Shown here piece by piece: positions 50,001 to 60,630 of a DNA stretch of 64,000 bases (its first letter is position 1; every line of letters starts with the position of its first letter). The stretch is from assembly GCA_951799445.1 (NCBI GenBank), contig OX637295.1:2294001-2358000 (forward strand), read 5' to 3'. Position numbers and translations under genes: made by a program. The notes under the pieces were generated by a model. It searched no databases. It was not told the DNA's origin and saw only the letters and a list, made by a program, of their open reading frames with translations. This DNA comes from Pseudisothecium myosuroides (lineage: Eukaryota; Streptophyta; Bryopsida; Hypnales; Lembophyllaceae).

Positions 50001-51574
50001 GTGTTACAGGTGTTCTTTGGAATGTGAATCCAGTCCAGAAGGAGGCCAAAATTCATTCCTAAGACCCTCTGTAACAACACCTTTTAACATCAGGTGGGAA
50101 CATACCAGAAGTACTTTGGGAAACGCTTCCATTGATAAACATTTCAAGTTCTGGTTATACTGTAAACTAGTGAAAAGTTAGAAGTTTATTGGGAGGGGTA
50201 GTTGGCGGAGTGGACTAAGGATGTCCTTGGCGGAGCTCCAATGCAGTCAGGAGCAAGCACGCCAATCGTACAATGATGGGGCCACTAAAAAAATAGGCCC
50301 CAATGCAACCGGCATTGGAATCTCTTTCTTCTCAGCCCCGCCATTTTCCATCCTCGCTTTGGCAATTTAGCAAAATATGAAGAACATGCAAGTTAGCTCA
50401 CAATCGGAAAAGTGATGAATGTTAGACATTTTTCAAGCTTTGTTATGTGTGCCAATTGATTGGAACTTCTTTTTTTTGCATGGATCCCTCTAAGTACATA
50501 ATTTTGAATAGCGTGAAATTGGTTCAAATCTTGAACTTCTTGCAACTTGACAAATATCAACTCTTTAGGTCCCAAAGTTGTTTGGGTGAGAATGAAAATG
50601 TATTAGACAACATCTTTAGCAAATATGGGGGTTTTGAAAATAGAGAGGCCAAAGTGGAGAAAGTAACTGAACCAAATTGGAGAATGAATGACAGTGGATG
50701 TGCCAAAATTTAGGACAATCCATCATTGGTATTGCGAGAATTTTAGGTTTCTTGACAATGTATACAACGTTGTTGACAATGGCATATGAGAAATGCACAA
50801 CTACAGGTCTATAATACTAGCAACCTTATATTAAATTCATTTCAAGGACCTTTGGATTTGGTAAACATTTGATAGACATTACTTTTATGATTCATACAAA
50901 GCAATTAATATTGAAAATACACCTTCAATGTGTAAAACTACATGTTCTATTTGAGAAGCACTTGACATATGTATTTTCAAAATCTTCTATTTGAAATTGA
51001 TACAAGTTCAATTGTTTTTTTCCTGTGATTGATCAACACTTACAAAGAGCTAGTAGAAGTTAGTATCTACAACAAAAGATGAAAAAAAAGACTTGGACAA
51101 AACATATAGTTAACCATAATATATGAAAGTATTGAAAAATCTACTATACATAACTTAATATGTTGCATTTCTTTAGGGCAACCTTCTTTCCAGAAAGTGC
51201 GTGTCCACTTGCGCCATTTTCTCCAAATATGACATTCAAAATGTACAGGGGATGCATCTTTTGCACTTCTTTCCTTCTATTATATAAAGACCAATAGACA
51301 TGCTCTTGTATAAATTAACATACATGACTATTGCATGCAATTGTATTGTTCGAATCCATTCTCTATCAAACAAATTATTAACCTCCATTTCCTAAGTCAC
51401 TCCCAATTCTTTTCAAATCAAACACAGTGTGTATGTTTTTCACACTATATAAACTAATTTTTGGCTCCCTATGACCTAAACCTTGTATATTTCATCAAAT
51501 GTTACAAAAAGTAATGGAAGATCTTCAAATATCACAACATACACTAGTAGTAAACAAATGATATACTCCACAAA
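47067..51574. other. Intergenic DNA, no gene recognised
   Basis: AT-rich sequence with short G/C-rich islands at about 48785-48885, 49670-49750 and 50185-50350, each rich in tggcgg / ccgcca motifs. They resemble fragments of the G/C-rich TIR elements near 14468-15299 rather than exons. All open frames are short and without family resemblance. Confidence 0.4.
49435..49504 (+). repeat. 27-bp tandem repeat, about 2.6 units
   Basis: The unit is attcttgctttgttac followed by agcaatcagaa. Copies start at 49435 and 49462, with a partial copy at 49489. Copy 2 has one visible substitution (acaac for acagc). Confidence 0.9.
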
Positions 51575-52155
51575 TTAATCCCTACAAGATTGAGTCATAT
51601 TTTGGGCAAAAATTGTCAAAAATTGCCACTTTTTAGGATAGTGAGAAAAATTGAGAAAAATTGATTTAAAAAAATTAAACCATATAAGTTTGTACTAGAT
51701 TGCTATAGGACTATGTGGAAAAAAAAATTCATAAACCTTTGACTATACAAATTGAAAGATTATAACGTTTGAAGTTAGTAGAAAAAGTTTTTTTCCAACC
51801 TTGCCTGAAAGGGATAATGGACTTTAATTCCTAGAGTGAGATTTTTGCACTATAGATGGTATTTTTTTGACATTTGCATCTCACATCATATTAGTTACAT
51901 ATTTGCCAAATTTCAAAAGTAGAAGAGGAGTTTTACATATATTGCCTGAAGGTGCCTAGGCTACCTAAAAGCTTTGAGCAGCATAACTTTTGATTGAAGA
52001 ATTCGATTGGAGAAAAAATTATATTCACACAAAGGAGGTAAATGTTCACACCTTGTGTGAAAATTTTGTTAACATCAAACTCAAATTAACTTCTTGTTCA
52101 GCAATCCAAGATTTCATACGTATGCTAAATGGTTTCTTGGTCCTTTAGGAGTTAA
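51575..52155 (-). mobile_element. TTAA-flanked non-autonomous DNA transposon (copy F), inverted
   Basis: A 581-bp element with TTAA at 51575-51578 and 52152-52155. The right end reads TTGGTCCTTTAGGAG; the left end TCCCTACAAG is decayed. Read on the minus strand, its interior matches copy D: aacttcaaacg, then a taatctttcaat segment, then tagtcaaa. The copy is therefore a deleted relative in opposite orientation. Confidence 0.6.
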
Positions 52156-52968
52156 TTCAACTAGTGTACCCCACAATATTACCACTACTTCACAAATTAT
52201 AAAAACTTATAAGATGAAACAATATAGTAGTAGTTTTCAATATTTAAAATTTAAAATTAGTACAATGCAGTCTAAACTATTTTCATTTTATCCCTAATAG
52301 TATTACTTTCATTCATTTTCATCCACTTTCATTCAAATATTCACACTAAATAAACACCATTCAAACATAATCATTTAATTAGTGTAAAGGGATCTTGTTG
52401 ACTATTTGAAATCACTTGTATTATAAACTACAATCTATGTTAATGTATGATTATATACAATTGCATATTAATAGCACTTGCATGTTTTGTTTTTCAAAGA
52501 TCATCAAAATAATGTTCTGCTATTGTGCTTGACTTTTAGATCTTGCAATAAGTAATTTCTTTAAATATGCACTAAAGGTGCGTCAAAATCTACACCCTGA
52601 ATATTATATGGATTCTTGAATATTATATGGATTTTGTTTCCTACTAGACTATAACAAAACTTGGTAAAAAAACTACATTCAAAATTACTTGCGGTTCTTT
52701 TTACCACAATCCTACATAAGCTTGAATCGACTGCAATTGTTTTCTTTTTCAATTTTTGACTGCAATTTTTCAAATTTTGGGGTGTGTAACATACCGTTGG
52801 AAAGGTCTTGAAAATAACTTCTGAACAATATGTTACACGCTCTATAATCTCAAAAATTGCAGTCAAAAAATGAAAAAAAAATCAATTATGGTCATATTAG
52901 ACCTGTACAAGACTATGGTAAAAAAAATTGCAGTTGATTTTGATTGCGTTTTTTTTAACAATTTTGGT
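52156..52968. other. Intergenic DNA between two elements
   Basis: AT-rich stretch. A minus-strand frame at 52866-52561 of about 100 codons has no recognisable motif and overlaps low-complexity A/T runs. Nothing is called as a gene. Confidence 0.4.
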
Positions 52969-53222
52969 CATTAGGAAAAATCTGAGCCCTCGGGAGGGCT
53001 GTTAAGGATTCATTTTTCGGCCCCCCAAAGTGCAAAAACAGAAAAATAAAAAAATAAAAATTTTGGAAAAAAAAAATTAAAAAAATTAAAAAATAATGAA
53101 AATCTGACGTGTCGCTGACGTGGCACAAGTAGTGCCACGTCAGCAACTTTTAATTCCTCCCTAAATGCACTAGGAGGGTCTAGAACTCGCGGCCCCTCTG
53201 AGTGCTGAAATTTTTTCTAATG
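52969..53222. mobile_element. MITE, CATTAGG-terminus family (copy 2)
   Basis: The left end CATTAGGAAAAATCTGAG and the reverse-complemented right end CATTAGAAAAAATTTCAG match each other and copy 1 at 2538-2765. Inside lies a perfect 13-bp inverted repeat GCTGACGTGGCAC / GTGCCACGTCAGC with a 5-bp loop (53114-53144), next to A-rich low-complexity sequence. Non-coding. Confidence 0.7.
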
Positions 53223-53231
53223 ATTGTATAA

Positions 53232-53463
53232 CACTAGAAGGGATTTGAGGACATGAGAAGGTTGTTTCAAGGCTATTCTCCGAGTTAGGAACTAGTGTAC
53301 TGCTAGTCAAAATATTAAATAATGAAAAATAATAAAAAAATTTAAAAATATGATCTGATGTGGCATTGTCTCGGCCACATCAGATTGTTGCTGTGACAAA
53401 GTTCTCATGTTCCTGACTGTTAGGGAACTCGCAATCTTGTTGAGGCCTGAAATCTCATGTAAC
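53232..53463. mobile_element. MITE, subfamily 2 (copy 2)
   Basis: It is adjacent to the previous MITE. It shares gttaggaac-, ggcattgtctcggccacatc- and agggaactcgcaatctt-like blocks, in the same order and spacing, with 46775-47066. Termini (ctagaagggatttgagg / cctgaaatctcatg) are imperfect, so the boundaries are approximate. Confidence 0.5.
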
Positions 53464-54830
53464 CCTTTCTTAGAGAAGATTGATTGACTATATGTCCTTC
53501 CAATGCATCAGTCATGTCCAACAATACATGAGAACCCAATGATGAAAGTGGCAACCATGAATCCACTCACTAAATTCATGTTGAATTGCTTTTGACCATC
53601 ATTTTTTTCTTGTAAAAATAAATAAGTTCAACCCATCCAAGACGGGAGAAATCCACAAAACTTTTAGACAAAATTCATGATTTGGACATTTTTTTGCAAG
53701 TTGCAAAGTGGCTGTAGGCATAGCAGGGCCGGTGTGTGGACCAAACAAAGTTTTTTCAGTTGAACCCAAAATGGGTTTGCACTTTCTAGTGCGGACGGGT
53801 ACATCATACCATTGCACGGGTACATCATACCATTATCAAAAGCTCTCCATTCAAGGCCTCTTTTGACTTCTGCATCACTCATGTTTAGCTTTTCATATAT
53901 ATTTTTTTAATTTTACAATTTTGTGAACTGAGTGAGTTCTTTTTCTAAATGGAGTGGTAGTTGATAACACCGTTTTGCAGGTGTACAGAGACCCTTAGCT
54001 AATTTAGAAGTTGCAATATGGCTTCCCTTTGAAACTGCTCGATAGCTCCAACCTTGCAATGAATTCAAGACCTGTGATATGCTTTCCGCTGGTAATGGGC
54101 TCAGTCTCCAATTGAAAGCAATTTTGGGCTTGGGCACACAATACAATGGGACGGTTAGTAACATTGAAAGCTTCTTCTCTACATAAACCACCGCTAGAAA
54201 ATTTCCCGTTCATTTCGGGGGGCGGGTTCTACTACGCAATTAGACCGTAATGTCTGATTACACAATTTTGCCCGTGTAATTGGGCATTATGGATTTTTCA
54301 TCCAAATTCGAATCTCATCCCACACTGTTCATCTAATTTTGCAATTTTTTAGTAGCAGTTTACGTTGGGCATTGCCCTATACAAATCTCTTCATTGTTCA
54401 ACCCTTGTGACTTGGCCGCCGTTGTGTATTTTTTATTTTTTTATTTTTTAATGCAGTGGGTTTTCCGTTTGTTCAAAACAAAACAAAAGGCTTCTTCTCT
54501 ACAAAATCAAATCAAACCAAATTTCAGCATAAAATGTTTACTTTCTGAATTTACCTTCTTTTCCAGATATTTTATTTATCAGAGACTCTTCGTTACTAAC
54601 AAACAAGTCCTTGCCCAGTATCGTACAGTTAGCATTTTTAAAAAGCTTCAAGATGGGCCAAGTTTCAGAACGGCCAAGTTTGAAGATCACTTAGAAATAA
54701 CAATAGAGAAACTTCATACAAAGGAGAAGTTAGGAATCAGTATGACTCGGATAGTTCTAGGGGATGGTCCAGCACTTTCATCAAAGTCTGATATTAGATT
54801 ATGCGAGCTTTACAGATGGGATTTTAACCC
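53464..54830. other. Intergenic DNA with possible retroelement tail
   Basis: Around 54440-54490 an atgcagtgggttttccgtttg / ttcaaaacaaaacaaaa segment resembles the LINE-like tail at 14290-14350. An open frame of 146 codons (54394-54834) runs through this tail into the edge of the next element. Its second half (from about 54500) is Lys/Leu-rich but matches no family I know, so I do not call it a gene. A short direct repeat gggtacatcataccatt occurs twice at about 53798-53834. Confidence 0.4.
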
Positions 54831-55758
54831 TTAACCCCTAAAGGTCCAGAGTCCCCTCGGGGGACACTTGGGATTTTGGGCAGGCTCGTGCGACCTGAAA
54901 TTTTGACCTGATTTTTTGAAACTTTTTTTGAAGATAGGAAATCACATTAGCTTTCCAAAAATATAATTTTTTTTCAATCGGTGCCCGGGAAAAAAAGTTA
55001 TGCCGCCCGAAGTCAAAAAAGCAGTTTGCCGGGCAGAAAAAAAAAACTTTAAAAAATTGAAATTTTTTTTTTGATTTTTTTTCTCAAAGATCATGTTTTT
55101 GTCTATATTTGAAGCTTTGATTCATTCTAATTGGACTCAAAATGAGGAAGTTATGGACACTCTTGCTTATCGGGCAATCTAAGCGTCTTCTTCAAAAAAC
55201 AACTTATAAAATTCATTTTTTAATGCAATTTTCGAAATTTTTCAATTTTTTTTTTGGGAAAGGTTAAGTTTGTTTGCAAGAACAATCCCACCATTGGGAT
55301 GATGGTTTTTTAATTCCATCTAAGAGCTATTGAAGATTTAGTGTTTTGTTCAATTTTAGACCTACTTCTACTTAATAATTTTTTTATATGTGAAAATCAA
55401 GTTTTGACATTCTGAAAAAAATTTCCCTGACTCTCAACTCAAACGTTCAACATAAAATTTTTTAATTTTATGGTGTGTAGTGCAAAAAAAATCCACAAAT
55501 GGCCGTCAAAGTCATCTGAAATTGCAATCTAGAGTTCAAAAAAACTTCTTTTTCCAACTTCAAACGCTAATATCTTCCAATCCGTACGGTCAAACTTCAT
55601 GAAATTTTTACCACATGATTTGAGACAAGTGAAGTACAAGATCCTACGGTTAGATTCTAAAATAAAGTGTTTTTTTGGATTTAGGGAGTGATTGCAGCAA
55701 AAATGGCAGTTTTTAGTGGTTTCGGAGCCAGAAAATGCCTTGGGCCTTTAGGGGTTAA
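54831..55758 (+). mobile_element. TTAA-flanked non-autonomous DNA transposon (copy D)
   Basis: A 928-bp element with TTAA at 54831-54834 and 55755-55758. The left end is CCCCTAAAGGTCC and the right, as reverse complement, CCCCTAAAGGCCC. Next to the left end is a short palindrome (gtcccctcgggggac). The interior has the family blocks gattttttgaaactttt, agataggaaa, agcttt..gattcattc, aagttatgg and gatcctacggtta. It has no transposase and is the reference copy for the long form. Confidence 0.88.
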
Positions 55759-56337
55759 GAATTTGAAACCGGCTATTGAAATGAAGCGTATCAAGTTTTA
55801 GTTTCTACTCCAATTTGAAAATTTGAAAAATTTGAAAATTTGAATATTTTACTATAATTTGAACTTTGAACCTAGTGTTGATTTTCTAATTTTAAAATGA
55901 TATTGTAAAAAAATTGAACCATAGTGTTTTATACTACAATGTACACATGTGAAGAAATTTTTAGACTTTTTAAACATATTTTTCATTTGATATGATTTTT
56001 TTCACTTTTTACTGAATAATTCACAGTAATTCCAGATTTTCACAAAAAAATATGAAAATTTTACAACTTATAGATTACTTGTAATCATATCTTTGAATAT
56101 AAATACAAAAATTTCAATCATAGATAGTTGCAAAATGGGAGCATAGAAAGAGGAACTTATAAGTTTGAAAAAGTCATCAAAGGTTTGTCCATTCAAGGTC
56201 AAACATTTACCCTCATTTACCAAAATGGTTTGGCAACCTTCATAACATTATAACCAATGTTGGGGCCCTTTTACTCCTACAAAAAGTAGAAGCCCCTAGT
56301 GTTGCAACTTTCCAGCTAGCCAATGACTCTCTACAGA
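55759..56337. other. AT-rich spacer between two TTAA elements
   Basis: The 579 bp between copies D and E contains only A/T-rich sequence with aatttgaaaa repeats. No gene or element boundary is seen. Confidence 0.4.
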
Positions 56338-57276
56338 TTAATTCCTAAAGTTCAATTGTCTTCTCAAGGGACAAAATGGATTTTGGACCGATTTTGGATA
56401 GGCTTGTACAACCTCAAAATTTGAGGTGATGATCTGAATTTTTTTTAGATAGAAAAAATACATTATCTTTTAGGGGATGTAATTATTATCTCAATCGGTA
56501 CTCAAGAGCAAAAGTTATACTACAATAAGCTCAAAATAGAGGAGACTAAACAACCAAAAAAATCCAAAAAAACTTGAAATAGATTTAAATTTTTTTTCTC
56601 TTTCATAGACTATATTTTTGTCTATATGGAAATTTTTGATTCTTTCCATTTGGATTAGTGATGTGAAAGTTATGGAGCTTCTTGTTTTGCTAGCAATCAT
56701 AGAAACTTCTTTAGAAAATAACGTATTAGATTTGTTTTTGAACTCAATTTTTACAACTTGAAAAAAAACACCCAATTCGACAAGGTTAAATATACTTACT
56801 AGAACAATCTTACCGTTGGAAATATTGTGTTTCATTTCCGTTTTAAAGCTATTGACAATTTAGTTTTTCCTTGAATTTCATACCTACTTCTATTGAATAG
56901 TTCTTTAATGAATGAAAAATAAAGTATTTAAAAAAAAAAAAAAATTCCTAGACTTTCAACTCAAATCTTCAAATAGAAAAAAATAATTCAAAATTTGTAG
57001 TACAAAAATTCTAAGTAAAGAAGATCCGAAGTCAAACAATCTAATTATAAAAAGTGCTCAAAAGCTTGTTTCTTCAGTTTTAGTGCAAATATCTCACAAT
57101 CTATAGGCTGAAAGTTTCTGAAATTTCCTGCACACATTCTTACACTAGTTTTGTGTAAGATCTTACAGATAAATATGCAAAAAAATCAATTTTTAAAGTT
57201 TTTTGCTCTTTGCAATAAAAATGGCAATTTTGAGTGTTTTTCGATGAATAAAAGACCTCAAGACTTTAGGGGTTAA
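56338..57276 (+). mobile_element. TTAA-flanked non-autonomous DNA transposon (copy E)
   Basis: A 939-bp element with TTAA at 56338-56341 and 57273-57276. The left end TTCCTAAAGTTCAA is decayed and the right end AAGACTTTAGGGG is good. The interior aligns with copies A and D (atagaaaaa, ctcaatcggtact, agcaaaagttat, tttccatttggatta, gtgaaagttatgga). A 106-codon minus-strand frame inside is accidental. Confidence 0.8.
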
Positions 57277-58091
57277 ACTAAATTCACTCCTAGTGATCTA
57301 AAGAGGGATTATTCCAATCTCCAAGGGGGAATGCTTTAGGTTGCTTAACAATGTTAAGGTGGCACCTCCAAATGTGCCATTGACCCGAAACTGCCATCTT
57401 CACTTTGTGTACATCTCCAAAATCAATTATATACCTATGTGGAAGAAACTCTTTTAACACCAAACTTTGTTCCTTCATAGCTTTTGCATACGGTATCCAA
57501 ATGTCACATTCTTTCGTGTGTTGGAACCTCCTTTTACTTGCCAACAAGAAAATCGATGAAAATTTGACCAGTCTACTAATAGTGACTAGGCACAGTAGCA
57601 AAAAGTGGCGGTTTTGGTGGTGCCCAACTTATGAGTTGTGTGACTCTCACTGCCTTCAAGCACTCACTGCCTATTGAGGTCCAGATCTTGAGTCCCATAT
57701 TGGCTTGAATTTCGTACGCTAGATGGGACGATATCACTCAGATCAGCGGTCCAGATGACTCAGCCCCGACCTAGTTTTACTCTGAACCAATGACGCTAAA
57801 TCCGCCCCAAAGTCAGCCACAATCGCTCGCCCTTGGATGAATGAAAAAGCCCCCATGCCGACCGATTTACATCCATCTGCCCAACAGCGCGCTGTTCTGT
57901 CCGTAATCGTCGGGGAAGCCGTAGAACTGTCATGCTCAGAGCGACCTTCTGCAGCGGCGCCAGACAATTACGGAGTACTTAAAAGCTCCTGTCAAGGCTC
58001 TCTTTATTTACAGAGCTTTGCGAGTTTCATTGTTTCGTTGTCTCGTTGTCGCAGCAGAGTGAGTGAGCTTCGGTGCTGGTCTTTGGCGTTC

Positions 58092-58213
58092 GCGACGAAG
58101 CTTTCAATGCATTCTTGAGCTTGCGGAACGAGACTGTGGTGTTAGACTGCGACGAAGCTTTCAATGCATTCTTGAGCTTCCGGAACGAGACAGTGGTATT
58201 AGGCTGCGACGAT
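58092..58213 (+). repeat. 57-bp tandem repeat, 2.1 units
   Basis: The unit begins gcgacgaagctttcaatgca and continues ttcttgagctt.cggaacgag. Copies start at 58092 and 58149, with a partial third at 58206. The 57-bp period is divisible by three, so a frame stays open through it, but no family is recognised. Confidence 0.9.
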
Positions 58214-58254
58214 TAAATGAAAGTCTCGAGAAGAATGACGAGAGTTGAAGGAAT

Positions 58255-59600
58255 GTCGATATTGGATCCTTTCGTGCGTCTCTAACGAGATGCGTCGTCA
58301 GGTTTTGCGAGCCCGATCTCAGGTACGTGATGTGCATTTATCAGTGTCTGCGTTCTGAATTTATTTTTATTTTTCTTGCCGAAGTAGGAGTGATTTGATG
58401 ATATTGTTGTGCGGCATTATTGGAGTTCCGTTTGGAAATGGAAATTGGAATTCCGCCTTTTCTTTGGATTGAGTTGCATTTAGTGAACTCCAGGATTTTT
58501 CTGTTCTTACTTTGTTTGAATTGTGGATGAGGAATTTGATGCGATTTGGAATATTTAGTCTCGTTTCCGGATAGTCGATTAGTTAAAGCGAACGTCGATG
58601 TTGGATCCTTTCGTGCTCCTCTAACGAGTTGCGCCTTCAGATTTTTTGCGAGCTCTCAGTTACATGATGCGCATTTTTAGTGGCTACGTTCTGAATTTCA
58701 TTGCTTTTTCTTGGTGAAGTAGGAGTGATTTGGTGATATTGTTGTGCGGCGTTATTGGAGTAAGTTCCGTTTGGAAGCGGAAATTGAAATTCCGCCTTTT
58801 CTTTGGATTGAGTTGCATTTAGTAAACTCCAGGATTTTTTGGTTTCTTACTATGTTTTGAATTGTGGATGAGGAATTTGATGCGAGTTGGAATTTTTAGT
58901 CTCGTTTCCGGATAGTCAATTAGTTAAGCGAACGTCGATGTTGGATCCTTTCGTGCTCCTCTAACGAATTGCGCCTTCAGAATTTTTGCGAACTCTCAGG
59001 TACATGATGCGCATTTTTCGTGGCTGCGTTCTGAATTTCATAGCTTTTCTTGGTGAAGTAGGAGTGATTTGGTGAAATTGTTGTGTCGCGTTATTGGACA
59101 TCCGTTTGGACGTGTAAATAGGAATTTCGACGTTTCCTAAGGATTGAGAGAACTGCAGGATTTTCCCTGTTTTTGACTTTGTTTGAATTATTTATGAGGA
59201 ATTTGTTGCCAGTTGGAACCTTTTGTCTCGTTTCGGAATAGTTAATTAGTTAAGCGAACGTCGGTGCTGGATCCTTTGGTGCGGCCTCTAATGTATTTCG
59301 TCGTTTGTTGCGATGACGATTTTTCGAGTTCTCAGGTGTGTGTTGCTTTTGTGGTGGCCGAGGTGCGGAGTTTTCTTTTGTTTCCTTGCTGGAGTAGTTA
59401 CTTATCGGTGATTTGTCGTGCAGTGTCTTAGGAAGTCCTTCGAAATTCGACAGTTCTTTGGGTTGATTGGACTCGAGGACATTTAGCTGCCAAATAGTTG
59501 TCAGTGCAGTTCTTGTCTATTTTACTTTTTCACATTGTCTTTTAGAGGGTTTCATTGAGTGAATTTCCCTTCGTTTTCTGTTCGAGAGATTTTTGCACTA
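58255..59600 (+). repeat. ~340-bp tandem repeat, four diverging units
   Basis: Units are anchored by gtcgatgttggatcctttcg-like motifs at 58255, 58594, 58934 and 59260, so the periods are 339, 340 and 326. Each contains tacatgatgcgcattttt, gaagtaggagtgatttggtg, tgttgtgcggc and gatgaggaatttg blocks. Units 2 and 3 are the most alike and unit 4 is the most decayed. The array lies between the probable leader start and the coding exons of the potassium transporter. Confidence 0.85.
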
Positions 59601-60630
59601 TGTCAATACGGCAGCACCGTCATTTATATTGGCAATCCGCTACTTTTTCTTCAAGTTTTAAATCGAAGTTTGGGAAGTATTTTAAGCAATTGTAAGCTGA
59701 GTTCTCAGCTGATCCTGAAATTACGTCTTTGGAACTTGCATTTACAAATATTTATAGTTTGGCTGTCTACTTATTCGGTTCATTTTATCTTTCTGACAGG
59801 AATTACTCTCAAAATTGTAAACCGGGAATTATATCTGAGAGGCAGCACACTGGTGCGATTATTTTCACCGCCTCTTTTCAAATATAAAGCAACTGAGGAA
59901 GAGAAGGGTTAGTTTCGCGAACGGAAAGTGATCTTAACGTCTGAAGGAGATCTTACCTGAAGTTTTCCGGACCCTCTTTCGATAAATTGAGCGTGTTAAG
60001 GATGGCTGGAACGGATACGAGATTGCAGAGTGACTGGTGTTTTGCTCATCGCCCGATTCCCATCCTCATCCTTTCGAGGAAGCTGGGTTCTTCTCAACAG
60101 CGAAGCAAGCGTTCTTCCGCCGGCGGAGGGGTTTAGTGAGATATCTTGGGTACGATTCTTTCTTTCGAATTTACGAGCACTAATATTATTTGGTACATGG
60201 CCTTTCGGTCATGTCGCACGGCGATTTTCATCGCTAGATTAGCTCCTGGTAATTGTGCATCCGCATGCCGAAGAAATCAAGAATTGGTGATGCTCAACAA
60301 TTATAGTCTTGAGGAGCCTGTTCAATGTCAATTCACTACCCGCTGCCTGCATAATGGGCAAAGCTTAATGGCTTACCTGTATCTCCGAACATGTCGAAGA
60401 ATTTTATGAAGGTATGAGATTTTATCAGATGTGCCTGGGCACTGTGTGACGTTTCCACGGTATACCTGGTGAAGCGAAACTCTTTTGATATTCCAGTCTG
60501 GTGATTGAATCTAGTCTCGCGGTTAATCTTTACGGCCCAGGGGCTCATTCCTCAGGCGAATTATCTCATTGTTTCTGTTCCAGTCAATAAGAACTGTGGG
60601 ATTCGGGACCTGATTGGCGGTCTGGAGACC

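Larger units (their letters stand above)
57277..60630. other. Upstream region and probable leader of the HAK/KUP gene
   Basis: AT-rich up to about 57600, then more balanced. The promoter and non-coding first exon(s) of the downstream potassium transporter probably lie from about 57950 onward (tctctttatttacagagc near 58000). The stretch contains two tandem arrays listed separately. Short frames here do not extend through splice sites into the transporter. Confidence 0.4.

Noticed and set aside
54394..54834. 146-codon open frame ending at the edge of transposon D
   Set aside because: The first part lies in low-complexity and retroelement-tail sequence, and the stop comes just before the element. 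There is no family resemblance.
60505..60630. Upstream in-frame ATG of the HAK/KUP gene
   Set aside because: The extra 42 residues have a different composition and no counterpart in the family. The ATG at 60631 begins an acidic/Gly-rich N-terminus typical of these proteins.
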